Below are positions 25,927 to 36,067 of a stretch of 64,000 nucleotides of DNA, one piece after another. Within the stretch, counting starts at the first letter, position 1, and each line of letters opens with the position of its first letter. The stretch covers positions 118,469 to 182,468 of the forward strand of contig JAFSKK010000009.1 of NCBI GenBank assembly GCA_017448965.1. The letters are read 5' to 3'. Below the pieces are notes generated by a model. That model worked only from the letters and a program-made list of their open reading frames with translations. It was not told where the DNA came from and ran no database searches. The position numbers were made by a program, and so were the translations under genes. This DNA is from Bacteroidaceae bacterium (GTDB lineage: Bacteria > Bacteroidota > Bacteroidia > Bacteroidales > Bacteroidaceae).

Positions 25927-26907
25927 ATGAACACAGACTTCATCAAGGTTCTACACAGAAGATTGCGATTGATAAAAATCAACCGCAATTTTCTTGTATT
26001 CCTTACGTTCCTGTTGATATCCATCATCTTCTGGTTCATGCAGTCCATCAAGGAAACCACCGAGATGAACATCACCTACAATCTGGTGATTGAAGGACAG
26101 CCCGAGAATGTCATCTTCACAGGCGACCTGCCTTCGGAGGTGACAGTCACTTACACAGGAAAGGGGTGGAATGCCTTCTACTTCAAGTTCATGAGAAACG
26201 AAAGCCATGACCTTGTGGTCAACTTCAAAGACATCAACACAAAGTCGGGCAGAATCGTCATCGATGCCAACATGCTGAAACGCGCCGTCATGAAGCGGAA
26301 ACCACAAGGAATGGCCTTCAAGTCCACTTCTCCTGCCAAGGTGGAAGCATTCTACTCGAACGGACAGCATAAGCGTGTGCCCGTCATCTTCAACGGACAC
26401 ATCCACACCACCTCAGGCCGTTATCTCTGTGGCACCAACCTCTATCCCGACTCTGTCGATGTCTATGCACCCACTCATCTGTACGAAAGTATCACGTCCA
26501 TCAAGACAGAAAACGTCACCTACACCGACCTCGAAGACACATTGACAACAAAGTTAGCGTTGTTGGTGCCACGTGGCGTAAAAGTCATTCCCGACTCCAT
26601 TGGTGCACAAATCTGTGTGGACATCTTCACCGACAAGACCTTGCAAGTGCCCATCTACAGCGAGAATGTGCCCAGCAATAAAGTGATGCGCACATTCCCT
26701 CTGAAAAGCAACGTCACTTTCTTGGTTAGCGCCACACTCTACGATGACATTTCGGAAGATGATTTCCTGCTCGTGGTCGACTACAAAGAGGCCCAAGGTG
26801 CCAACAAACGTTGCAAGTTGCACATCCGTCAACAGCCCGAGAACATTCGCAACCTGCGCGTATCGCCCGAATCCGTGGAATACATCATCGAACAAGCGAT
26901 TGAATGA
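25927..26907 (+). CDS. YbbR-like domain protein
   Basis: Membrane-anchored extracytoplasmic protein of 326 residues: a basic N-terminus, one transmembrane helix (about residues 22-41), then beta-rich YbbR-type repeats (for example DLPSEVTVTYTGKG and VPVIFNGHI, then VDVYAPTHLYESI). In Firmicutes CdaR proteins of this type regulate the diadenylate cyclase CdaA; no cdaA is nearby here, so that role is not shown. Its stop overlaps the coaE start by 4 bp. Confidence 0.82.
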   Translation: MNTDFIKVLHRRLRLIKINRNFLVFLTFLLISIIFWFMQSIKETTEMNITYNLVIEGQPENVIFTGDLPSEVTVTYTGKGWNAFYFKFMRNESHDLVVNFKDINTKSGRIVIDANMLKRAVMKRKPQGMAFKSTSPAKVEAFYSNGQHKRVPVIFNGHIHTTSGRYLCGTNLYPDSVDVYAPTHLYESITSIKTENVTYTDLEDTLTTKLALLVPRGVKVIPDSIGAQICVDIFTDKTLQVPIYSENVPSNKVMRTFPLKSNVTFLVSATLYDDISEDDFLLVVDYKEAQGANKRCKLHIRQQPENIRNLRVSPESVEYIIEQAIE

Positions 26908-27518
26908 CACGCATCGGCATCACAGGAGGCATCGGAAGCGGCAAGTCCTATCTGTGCCAGCTGCTCCAACGACGTGGCATCCCCGTCTATCATTGCGACG
27001 ACGAAGCCAAACGGCTCATGGTGGAAAGTCCCGTCATCCGCAAAAAGCTGTCGCAACTGATTGGTGACAACATATATATAAATAATGTGTTGAACAAACC
27101 CGTCATAGCACAATACCTTTTTGCCAACAGCAGCAACGCAGCCAAGGTCAACGGCATTGTTCATCCTGTGGTCAAGCAAGACTTCCTCGACTGGGCTGCC
27201 CGACAAGACGCTCCCATTGTGGCACAAGAATGCGCACTCCTTTTCGAGACGGGCTTCCAAGACACGGTCGATAAGACCATCGAAGTCTATGCCCCCCACT
27301 CCATCCGCCTTCAGCGCGCCATCCTACGCGACCACGCCACAGTCGAGGAAATCGAAGCACGTATGGCACAACAGATGGATGAAGAAGAGAAACGCCAACG
27401 CGCCGACTACTGCATCATCAACGACGGCACCACCGACCTTCATGCACAAATCGACCAACTTCTCCACACCCTCGAAGAAGAAAACACTCCAATTATTCCG
27501 ATTACTCAGAACAACTAA
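26904..27518 (+). CDS. coaE: Dephospho-CoA kinase
   Basis: Last step of coenzyme A synthesis: ATP-dependent phosphorylation of dephospho-CoA. The 204-residue protein has the P-loop GGIGSGKS at residues 8-15 and the CoaE-specific HPVVKQDF and LLFETGF segments, with the lid region around RLQRAILRDHATVEE. It overlaps the YbbR gene by 4 bp and precedes the DUF5606 gene by 9 bp. Confidence 0.94.
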   Translation: MTRIGITGGIGSGKSYLCQLLQRRGIPVYHCDDEAKRLMVESPVIRKKLSQLIGDNIYINNVLNKPVIAQYLFANSSNAAKVNGIVHPVVKQDFLDWAARQDAPIVAQECALLFETGFQDTVDKTIEVYAPHSIRLQRAILRDHATVEEIEARMAQQMDEEEKRQRADYCIINDGTTDLHAQIDQLLHTLEEENTPIIPITQNN

Positions 27519-27527
27519 AATACAATT

Positions 27528-27974
27528 ATGATTAAGAAAATTCTTGCCATCTCAGGCAAACCCGGGCTTTATAAGCTCATTTCACGAGGCAACAAGAGCC
27601 TCATCGTAGAAACCGTCGACGCGCAGAAGAAGCGCATGCCTGCCTTCGGAGCAGACCGTGTCGTGTCGCTCGGCGACATCTCCATCTACACCAACGACGA
27701 CAGCGAAGTCAGCCTTGCCTCTGTCTTCGAGTCCATCAAACAGAATTACGGAGAAAAGCCTGTTGACCTTTCTCCCAAGAAGGCCAGTCAGGACGAAATC
27801 ATCGCCTTCTTCGAGAAAGTGCTTCCCAACTACGACACCGACCGTGTGCGTGTCAGCGACATGCGCAAAGTCCTTGCATGGTACAATATCCTTGTAGCAG
27901 ATGGCTACACAGAATTTGCCATCAAGGAAGAAGAAGCTACGGAAGAAAAAACTGAAGAAACAACAGAGAAATAG
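27528..27974 (+). CDS. DUF5606 domain protein
   Basis: Protein of 148 residues opening with MIKKILAISGKPGLYKLISR, the start typical of a conserved Bacteroidetes family (DUF5606) of unknown function. The N-terminal 60 residues look like a small beta-barrel (GLYKLISRGNKSLIVETV, then SLGDISIYT); residues 75-125 are helical; the last 15 are Glu/Thr-rich and disordered. No catalytic motif is visible. Last gene of the nusB operon, followed by a strong terminator. Conserved linkage to coaE suggests a housekeeping role. Confidence 0.8.
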   Translation: MIKKILAISGKPGLYKLISRGNKSLIVETVDAQKKRMPAFGADRVVSLGDISIYTNDDSEVSLASVFESIKQNYGEKPVDLSPKKASQDEIIAFFEKVLPNYDTDRVRVSDMRKVLAWYNILVADGYTEFAIKEEEATEEKTEETTEK

Positions 27975-27994
27975 GCGCACATACCTATATATAC

Positions 27995-28040
27995 AAAGAA
28001 AGAGGGTTGCACTTCACCACAAGTGTAACCCTCTTTCTTT
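27995..28040. terminator. Bidirectional intrinsic terminator
   Basis: Arms 27995-28014 and 28021-28040 pair over 20 bp with one G-U-type mismatch and a 6-nt loop. The outer ends are A-rich on the left and T-rich on the right, so the hairpin can terminate both the DUF5606 (+) and DUF4421 (-) transcripts, whose stops flank it. Confidence 0.85.
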
Positions 28041-28056
28041 GTTCTTTACCACGCTA

Positions 28057-29040
28057 TCACAAGCGATAGCCAACAAAAAGGCGGCCATACCACTTCACTT
28101 GTCTCGTGTAGTGGTTGAGATTGCCAAACAACGTAGAGTTAACCAAGAAGGTGGAGCCGGCAAAATATTTGGGGTTGATATTATAAACAACCGCCGCACG
28201 ACTGTTGACAATCATTTCCGGGAAGTGGAGTGCCTCCGACCTCTTCTCGCCATTCATCTTGAAACTGTTGCTGTTAAAGATGATGACATTAGGCTGTGTA
28301 GAGAGGTGGAAAAGCCACTTCTTAGCAACGAAGTTGTAGCCATAACCGCCACCAATGGCGAAATTACCCACATAAATTCGGATATCACCCATTTCCGAAG
28401 GGGCATCATCTGTTGTCTTGATGCTTGCGCCCTGATAGGAGAAGCCCAACAACCATGAGCCAGCCGAACGCTTCTGAATGTAAGACTGCGTGAATGCGGC
28501 TGGATAGGAAAAGCGGCGATAATTGAACGCATAATAACCCGTCACAGAAACTGATGCCAAACGAAGGAATCCTTTGTCGAGATGATACTTATCGGCGTTA
28601 TAATCGACATCACCCGAAAGGGTCTTGGAAAGTTGGTAACTCGCCTCAACGCCAAAACGGTTGGCATAGCCATTGAGATTGATCTCAAAATCCTTGTTCT
28701 TGCCGCTCAGACGACCGGGGTTAATAGCCAGCCCTGCCGACAATCCCAGATAGTTTACTCCTGCACTAAGCGTGGCACGTGTGTCGGTGTTAAGTTTTGT
28801 AAGAACATTATTTTCATCCACCGTATTCTTGGCATGAATAGAATTGCCTGACAGGTTGCCCTTCAATTTCAACATCAGTTTGCTCTCCGGACGCTTGATA
28901 TAGAGCGTATCATAAGTACCCTTCGTATAGTTCGCTTGCAACATGCTATCCACTCGCCCACGAAGTGCTTCACGTTTGCTTTGGGCAAAAGCAACATTCC
29001 CAAGCATCAACATCAGTATGAAAAAAACTGTTTTTCCCAT
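28057..29040 (-). CDS. DUF4421 family exported protein
   Basis: Predicted outer-membrane or periplasmic protein of 327 residues with a signal peptide (residues 1-19, ending AFAQ) and a beta-rich body with many aromatic residues ending in KWYGRLFVGYRL, a barrel-like C-terminus. It matches the Bacteroidetes DUF4421 family of unknown function. It stands alone, with a -7 element just upstream and a shared terminator downstream. Confidence 0.78.
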   Translation of the reverse strand: MGKTVFFILMLMLGNVAFAQSKREALRGRVDSMLQANYTKGTYDTLYIKRPESKLMLKLKGNLSGNSIHAKNTVDENNVLTKLNTDTRATLSAGVNYLGLSAGLAINPGRLSGKNKDFEINLNGYANRFGVEASYQLSKTLSGDVDYNADKYHLDKGFLRLASVSVTGYYAFNYRRFSYPAAFTQSYIQKRSAGSWLLGFSYQGASIKTTDDAPSEMGDIRIYVGNFAIGGGYGYNFVAKKWLFHLSTQPNVIIFNSNSFKMNGEKRSEALHFPEMIVNSRAAVVYNINPKYFAGSTFLVNSTLFGNLNHYTRQVKWYGRLFVGYRL

Positions 29041-29068
29041 ATCTATTTCGTTTTTTGAATTGTATTTG

Positions 29069-29076
29069 CAAATATA
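29069..29076 (-). promoter_or_regulatory. -7 promoter element (TATATTTG)
   Basis: Exact TAnnTTTG match on the minus strand, 28 bp before the DUF4421 ATG. No -33 box at normal spacing. Confidence 0.42.
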
Positions 29077-29183
29077 TTACCTTTTTCCGACATCTTCTAC
29101 ACTTTCTGCAAAAAAGGAGATTCTTTCCACGAAAAGAAGATTCTTTTGTACACGATTGCCCAAAAACTGGGTATGTAAACAAC

Positions 29184-29228
29184 AAAAAGACCGGCAGCAC
29201 GATGAAGTTCGTACTGCCGGTCTTTTTT
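29184..29228 (-). terminator. Intrinsic terminator after clpB
   Basis: AAAGACCGGCAG (29186-29197) pairs with CTGCCGGTCTTT (29214-29225), with a partly paired 16-nt interior. T-tracts occur on both strands. It follows the clpB stop by about 25 bp. Confidence 0.8.
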
Positions 29229-29253
29229 TTCGCTATTGTTTCAAATTGAATCA

Positions 29254-31341
<2,088 letters not shown>

Positions 31342-31346
31342 AATCG

Positions 31347-31380
31347 CACTTGGTTTTAAGTTTTACATTCTAACCAAGTG
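31347..31380 (-). promoter_or_regulatory. Dyad just upstream of clpB
   Basis: CACTTGGTT (31347-31355) and AACCAAGTG (31372-31380) are perfect 9-bp complements with a 16-nt spacer, ending 5 bp before the clpB ATG. It could be a repressor operator or an mRNA hairpin limiting translation. It is not the CIRCE sequence. Confidence 0.5.
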
Positions 31381-31407
31381 ACTCAGCAACTCTTATTCCA
31401 TGGTGTT

Positions 31408-32754
31408 TCACTCTGACAAATTGTCCGAATCTTCCTCGGATTCGCTGTCATTTTGGCTGATAAGCCCCAATATGTGGAGGATGGCGGTGTTGAAAAGAGT
31501 CTCATTGGGATCACCATACTCATATAAATCCAGATAGGAGAACTCGTCCACTTCAATGGTGGGTGAGATCGAGGCATATTCGTAGTTGCCTGCTCCATCA
31601 GCCACATAGGCCACAACCGGATTAAGACCCACGTAGAAGTCGTGCCACACCTCGCCGGTCATCACATTTTGGCCAGCCGTTTCCGTACCTACCAATATCA
31701 CGTTTTCCTCCCCCATCGAGTGTTGCAGGGCATGAATGAGCCACTCGGCTGCCCCCTGCGTATATTGGCTCGTAAGGATATAGAGACGGGATAGTCCGAG
31801 GTTGCCCACAGAAGTATCGTAAGGATAAATCCTATTTTGACTGGTGTGCTTCTCATTCCAAAAGGTCTGGACGAAAGTGGTGCCCAAGGCTTCGGGACAC
31901 ACCACATAACTGGCGAGTCGTTGTGCCATGTCGATTGTGCCGAAATTGCAGAGTCGAAGGTCCAGTACCATTTCTGCAACACCAGCACTCTTCATCTGCG
32001 CCATGATGGCATCAAGCGATTGCCGATAAAGGACGTGTGGAGTCACCTGCTGCTCGACCGGACCTTCCGTGAGACGGGTACACACGAGATAGCCTATGCG
32101 GACATCGTCCTGCGTGATGACTCGACTGACAGGAAAGGCCACATCTTCCACATATTGGGAAGCGGCCAAGGAGACTTTCACCGTGTCAACCCAATAGAGG
32201 CTGTAGTCTTCCTGATTCTCTGCGATGTGGCACACCTCCAACTCCCTCGCCACACCTTTCTGTAACTTGGAGATGTTGTTCTTGGTAAACTTGGCACCAT
32301 TGAACGAGCAAATGAAATCACCCCTCTTCAAACCAGCCCTACTGGCAGGACTATCCTGATAAACCGTCACCACTCGGAGCATCTGCTTGGTGGTCTTCCC
32401 TGTGGGGTCAGTCATCAACATGAAATCAATGCCATAGGACTCGATGTGATTGAAATAACCACGTTCGTGAACATCTTCCCCCAGCGTGTCAATCTCGACA
32501 TAAGACCATTGGTCATTCTGATTGCTCCTCTTCGTCAACAACGCCAGGAAATCAGCAGGCTTTGAGAAATAACTCTTCCATGATGGTTCATAATCCACGA
32601 GCGAATCAGCCCACAGATAGTGCTCCAACATCATATCATGTATCCACTTATTGTGCTGCGTCTTCTCCTTGTACTCATACGTGCGGTCTTCGCCACACGC
32701 AAAGAACATCAGACAGACGGAAACAGCCAGAATATGTATCAAAAGTCTTTTCAT
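31408..32754 (-). CDS. S41-like PDZ lipoprotein, probably catalytically inactive
   Basis: Lipoprotein of 448 residues with SpII signal (Cys20 in FFAC), a PDZ-like segment around 125-160 (VYQDSPASRAGLKRGDFICS) and an S41 (C-terminal processing peptidase) core. The nucleophile motif, usually [T/C]-S-A-S-E, reads T-Q-G334-A-A-E, so the Ser is Gly. The catalytic Lys of the later GKG/GKP-type motif is replaced in AGQNV (Q362). The LDLR.N.GG motif is also degenerate. It may bind peptides without cutting. ATG 32754 is used; the frame extends to a TTG at 32775. C-terminus is acidic. Confidence 0.8.
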   Translation of the reverse strand: MKRLLIHILAVSVCLMFFACGEDRTYEYKEKTQHNKWIHDMMLEHYLWADSLVDYEPSWKSYFSKPADFLALLTKRSNQNDQWSYVEIDTLGEDVHERGYFNHIESYGIDFMLMTDPTGKTTKQMLRVVTVYQDSPASRAGLKRGDFICSFNGAKFTKNNISKLQKGVARELEVCHIAENQEDYSLYWVDTVKVSLAASQYVEDVAFPVSRVITQDDVRIGYLVCTRLTEGPVEQQVTPHVLYRQSLDAIMAQMKSAGVAEMVLDLRLCNFGTIDMAQRLASYVVCPEALGTTFVQTFWNEKHTSQNRIYPYDTSVGNLGLSRLYILTSQYTQGAAEWLIHALQHSMGEENVILVGTETAGQNVMTGEVWHDFYVGLNPVVAYVADGAGNYEYASISPTIEVDEFSYLDLYEYGDPNETLFNTAILHILGLISQNDSESEEDSDNLSE

Positions 32755-32775
32755 CTTTTCAAAATCTCGTTTCAA

Positions 32776-32808
32776 TTTGCAAAGATAGGAAAAAACTCGC
32801 TATCTTTG
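32776..32808 (+). promoter_or_regulatory. Promoter of the 32880 lipoprotein gene
   Basis: TTTG (32776-32779), 21-bp spacer, TATCTTTG (32801-32808): both exact. The leader is about 67 nt. It overlaps the divergent minus-strand box at 32780-32787. Confidence 0.7.
32780..32787 (-). promoter_or_regulatory. -7 promoter element of the S41-like gene (TATCTTTG)
   Basis: Exact match on the minus strand, 26 bp before the ATG at 32754; a 3-of-4 -33 match (GTTG, 32812-32809) lies 21 bp away. It sits between the -33 and -7 boxes of the opposing promoter. Confidence 0.55.
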
Positions 32809-32879
32809 CAACGGTTTAGAAAACATTATCACGTTTATCACTCATTATTACATGTTTAACAACTAAAATCAAAAGCAAA

Positions 32880-33449
32880 ATGAAAAAGATTTTATTTGCA
32901 ATCGTGGCTATTGCAGCCATCACATTCACCGCATGCGACGGTACAGCCAAAGGAGGTTTGGAGAACGATTCCATCCCAACAGAGGACAGCCTCGTTGTTG
33001 CAGAAGCTGGAGCAGATGTTGATCAAACGATCGAAGCACTCACTACTGCCATTCAGGACAACGATCCCGAGAAGTTTCAGACGCTCCTTCAGCAGGCACA
33101 AGCCTATATCACCAAACTTCAGGCAGAAGGCAATCTGGAAGAAGAGAGCGCCTACTTGGCCAAGCTTCAGAAGTTCATCGCTGACAACGAAGAGAAGGTT
33201 ACCGAGTACTCTGCCAGCAACGAGACTTTCGCAAGCGTTGTGGCAGCTGTGAAAGCCATTCCAACCGATGCCGCAGCCGCAGCTGCCGATGTGGCAGAAG
33301 ACGCTAAGACTGCCGCCAAGGATGCCAAGAGTGCAGTAAAGGATGCAGCCAACGATGCAGCCAACCAAGCCGTAGAGACTGGAAAGGCTGAAGCAGGCAA
33401 GGCTATTGACAAGGCAGCTTCCGACATCAAGGGGAAGTTGGGACTTTGA
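32880..33449 (+). CDS. Alanine-rich coiled-coil lipoprotein, function unknown
   Basis: Lipoprotein of 189 residues: SpII signal with Cys19 (TFTAC), an acidic linker, a helical region (about 50-115), and a C-terminal Ala/Lys/Asp-rich segment (about 125-185) with 7- and 11-residue-like repeats such as AEDAKTAAKDAKSAVKDAAN. The pattern recalls LEA-like or coiled-coil envelope lipoproteins. No enzyme motif. It has a strong promoter and its own terminator, so it is monocistronic and probably well expressed. Role unknown. Confidence 0.75.
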   Translation: MKKILFAIVAIAAITFTACDGTAKGGLENDSIPTEDSLVVAEAGADVDQTIEALTTAIQDNDPEKFQTLLQQAQAYITKLQAEGNLEEESAYLAKLQKFIADNEEKVTEYSASNETFASVVAAVKAIPTDAAAAAADVAEDAKTAAKDAKSAVKDAANDAANQAVETGKAEAGKAIDKAASDIKGKLGL

Positions 33450-33480
33450 ACCCAGACGCATCATCAGAACACAAACAAAG

Positions 33481-33513
33481 GAAGGGCGACGGTATCACCG
33501 CCGCCCTTCTTCG
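33481..33513 (+). terminator. Intrinsic terminator
   Basis: GAAGGGCGACGG (33481-33492) pairs with CCGCCGCCCTTC (33498-33509), one mismatch, 5-nt loop, then a short T-rich tail. It lies 31 bp after the lipoprotein stop. Confidence 0.7.
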
Positions 33514-33577
33514 TGGGGAATCGTGTGGAGAAATCTATCTTGCCAGCTACAGATAAACGAAAAGAAATTGAGGGACA

Positions 33578-33802
33578 TCACCCTTCCTCACTTGAAAAAA
33601 CTTGATATAGGGCAACTGGACCCAGATGCCACATTTTTGACTCTTCTTGTTCCAGTCGCTGATAAGTATCGGAAGCATAGATGCTTTTAATTGCATCAAC
33701 CAGATTTACATGATTGTGCTTCTGTATCAAAACTGCCAACCGACTCACTTTAGAAGGTAGCAACAAGTACAGATTTTGCTGATTTATTTCTCCTATCATC
33801 AT
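33578..33802 (-). CDS. Small protein of a DUF3791-type module
   Basis: Protein of 74 residues with the pattern SRLAVLIQKHNHVNLVDAIK, then SIYASDTYQRLE and SKMWHLGPVALYQVF. This resembles small proteins that in gut Bacteroidetes and Firmicutes accompany DUF3791 and DUF3990 genes in suspected toxin-antitoxin or defence modules; recalled from memory, not searched. Its ATG overlaps (ATGA) the stop of the decayed DUF3791 frame just upstream, so it was the second gene of that operon. No DUF3990 gene follows: the next feature downstream is the opposing terminator. It may be a relic of a once larger module. Confidence 0.6.
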   Translation of the reverse strand: MMIGEINQQNLYLLLPSKVSRLAVLIQKHNHVNLVDAIKSIYASDTYQRLEQEESKMWHLGPVALYQVFSSEEG

Positions 33803-33935
33803 AACTTTATTTCTTTTGCTTCAATAAAAGTTAGACAATCCAAAGCCCGGTCTGTTCTCCAGTCATTCCTTTCGCATTCTTATATTGTTCTATACAGAAT
33901 GCCAAAAAATATGCCACATCTTGGTTTGCTTCCAT
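33799..33935 (-). pseudogene. DUF3791 remnant, internally deleted and frameshifted
   Basis: From ATG 33935 the frame reads a DUF3791-like start (AYFLAFCIEQYKNAKGMTGE) and then hits a stop at 33831. In the next frame the sequence continues as a DUF3791-like end (LTFIEAKEIKL) with a TGA overlapping the next ATG. Intact family members are about 70 residues; here roughly 25 codons are missing and the length is not a multiple of three. A -7 box (TACATTTG, 33959-33966) still lies 23 bp upstream. Confidence 0.55.
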
Positions 33936-33958
33936 TGTCTGTTATATCTATCTTTGTG

Positions 33959-33992
33959 CAAATGTAAAGATATTTTTTCAGATTTAGCCAAA
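33959..33992 (-). promoter_or_regulatory. Promoter of the DUF3791-type module
   Basis: Minus strand TTTG (33992-33989), 22-bp spacer, TACATTTG (33966-33959). A second -7-like box (TATCTTTG, 33996-33989) overlaps it. The start site would be about 20 nt before the remnant ATG. Confidence 0.42.
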
Positions 33993-34042
33993 GATATCAA
34001 AAAAATGTACTTTCTTCTTTCAAATGTGTCACAAAAAAACAC

Positions 34043-34189
34043 CTACTCCGCCCACTTCACCACTCTGATACTTACCTCATACAACAGATAAAGTGGAACT
34101 GTGACCAGCACCAACGTCATGATGTCTGGTGGCGTGATGATGGCAGCCACCACCATAATGAGAATAAAGGCATACTTGCGGTATTTTAA
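34043..34189 (-). pseudogene. tatC: tatC remnant (C-terminal 48 codons)
   Basis: The frame ending at 34043 carries YRKYAFILIMVVAAIITPPD followed by a second hydrophobic helix ending PLYLLYEVSIRVVKW. This is the characteristic end of TatC, the twin-arginine translocase core, including the conserved ITPPD. Everything upstream of DLKYRKYA is missing: the frame runs into unrelated sequence and no other TatC helix is found in any frame nearby. Intact TatC is about 240-270 residues. No tatA is seen. The 870-bp gap 33450-34319 thus holds two gene relics and one small gene; the remainder shows nothing recognisable. Confidence 0.7.
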
Positions 34190-34319
34190 GTCCCCCTCCG
34201 AAATCAACACACAATCGAACCCCCAAAACCTTGTAATCAAAATTCACAATCATTTGCCACAACTTTTTTTAGTTCTTCGTACTTTTTGTATCCCTTTTCT
34301 CCAACCAATATAAATTCCC

Positions 34320-36017
34320 TTAATACCTACGAACAGGAACATACCGAGTCACCGTTTTAATTTCAACCGTGGTGTTCATTTGTACATACTGACGGAATCT
34401 CTCCCTCATCTTTTTCACCACATCATTCTCCTCCCCCTTAACAAATAACTTCTCCATTTCTGAAACAAAGTCGGAGTTCAACTTCGAGACTTCTTTTCCC
34501 TCGGGAGAGGTTGCAATAGCAATCAACTCTCTCAAATCCTCCTCCGTCATGGTGTCATAGGATGCATTGAGCAACACCACCGGCATGTTTGCCTCCATAA
34601 AGGTTGAAAGCAAAGGCAAGGCCTTCTTGCATTTCTTCAGTTCCTTCTTATCCGTGCTTCCTAGCAAGTCATCAAATCTATGCATCATGACTTTCTCAAT
34701 GCTTGTCACACGGCAAAACTCATTAAACGTAGCGAGATAACTCTCAGAGCAACTCACGGCAACAGGTGCAGCCCCCACCCCATTCGATGCCACAAAATCT
34801 TTGATTATCTGTGGAAGTACCTCATTCCGAATCTTTTTCTTCATCTGCGTCAAATGCTGGCTTGCCTGTTGTGCTTGAGGCGTTTCATACATGTTGTTTA
34901 ATTGTTGAAGGCTCTTTAGGGATATCCTTTTTCGGGCATACCCCACATAAACATTCTGCAGATCTTGTTGACGCTGTGCCACCACATAACGTAATGACAA
35001 ATTACTTGCAATAGAAGAGGGTATCATCATTCCATGCACCTTTATTGATTTAGCCATTTTTTCATACTTTTTCTTTAGCGTGAACGGATACTCTTCCAAC
35101 AACTCCAACGCTACTGGCACATTGATCAGATATTTTTTACAAACTACCTCGTAATCATCTGGCTGGTTCTTATATGTTGACACTCGAGTCTTGCCAGAGG
35201 CAAGCATTTCTGCCAACAAAGGCTTTTCCTTCGCCGTGCGCACCCATATTAAATACTCATGGTCAGCACCAACCGAAATAGTGTCTGGAGAGAGCCACTG
35301 GATTGTATGCATTTCAGAACCCATTTGAAAGAATTCTTCAAAGGAGTTCTTATCATTCATCTTGATGCGCACAGCCGTTCCCTTCATCCCATCTACGAAG
35401 AATATATGTGATGGCGTCACAATTCTATATTGTTTCCGGCCAGAATCGTTTTTACCTTCTTTCTCCAAGAATTGATCAACATCTTCCTTGCTTGGCGAAT
35501 TTTTCAAAGTTGCGACGAACTGCCACACACCAATAAATGGATTCGATTCGTCCCTATAGTTCGACAACATGCATGCTTCAACAACCTCTTTCCCTACTTT
35601 AGAATACATGCCAGATTCATAATGCTCTATGCACCAATCATTTTTGGGGAACATCGGCTTATCGGCATATCCCACACTCCACCACTTGAAGTCAAATTGC
35701 TTGTCACCGCTATTATAAATACGAGATGCATGTGGGTCGTTCACATCTGGTTCCTCTCCTGTATAATTGAATATCTTATCTCCATCACGTTTTCTAAATT
35801 CAAAATAGTTCTCAGTCACATTGAGTGTTAATGTCATACTATCCGTACATATCTTGTATTGGTCTTCTGAAGCTTCATAGGTCTTCCCACCGCGCCCCAC
35901 AAAGTTCATGAATTTATACACACCACGCGGATTCTCTTTCATGCCTTCCTGGGCATGAAGGCCAATGTTCATTCCCATCAACAGAAGGATGAACAGTATT
36001 GTTTTGTTTGTTCTCAT
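34320..36017 (-). CDS. Large exported protein, function unknown
   Basis: Exported protein of 565 residues. I use ATG 36017, which gives a clear signal peptide (MRTNKTILFILLLMGMNIGL, cleaved after HAQ); ATG 36035 and 36086 are alternatives, the last overlapping the upstream gene. Residues about 20-110 and 140-270 look like lipocalin-type beta domains (NPFIGVWQFVATLKN, then DTISVGADHEYLIWVR); the rest is mainly helical and charged. No catalytic motif was recognised. It is the last gene of the C10-protease operon and may be a periplasmic partner or substrate-binding protein. Confidence 0.7.
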   Translation of the reverse strand: MRTNKTILFILLLMGMNIGLHAQEGMKENPRGVYKFMNFVGRGGKTYEASEDQYKICTDSMTLTLNVTENYFEFRKRDGDKIFNYTGEEPDVNDPHASRIYNSGDKQFDFKWWSVGYADKPMFPKNDWCIEHYESGMYSKVGKEVVEACMLSNYRDESNPFIGVWQFVATLKNSPSKEDVDQFLEKEGKNDSGRKQYRIVTPSHIFFVDGMKGTAVRIKMNDKNSFEEFFQMGSEMHTIQWLSPDTISVGADHEYLIWVRTAKEKPLLAEMLASGKTRVSTYKNQPDDYEVVCKKYLINVPVALELLEEYPFTLKKKYEKMAKSIKVHGMMIPSSIASNLSLRYVVAQRQQDLQNVYVGYARKRISLKSLQQLNNMYETPQAQQASQHLTQMKKKIRNEVLPQIIKDFVASNGVGAAPVAVSCSESYLATFNEFCRVTSIEKVMMHRFDDLLGSTDKKELKKCKKALPLLSTFMEANMPVVLLNASYDTMTEEDLRELIAIATSPEGKEVSKLNSDFVSEMEKLFVKGEENDVVKKMRERFRQYVQMNTTVEIKTVTRYVPVRRY

Positions 36018-36067
36018 AGTTAATATTATTTTCATATTTATTTTGTTCCTATTCTTATTACGTCTTT

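Noticed and set aside
34241-34319. Short minus-strand open stretch (about 27 codons) between the tatC relic and the large exported protein
   Set aside because: Reads plausibly (GYKKYEELKK) but has no ATG start and no recognised family; too short to support.
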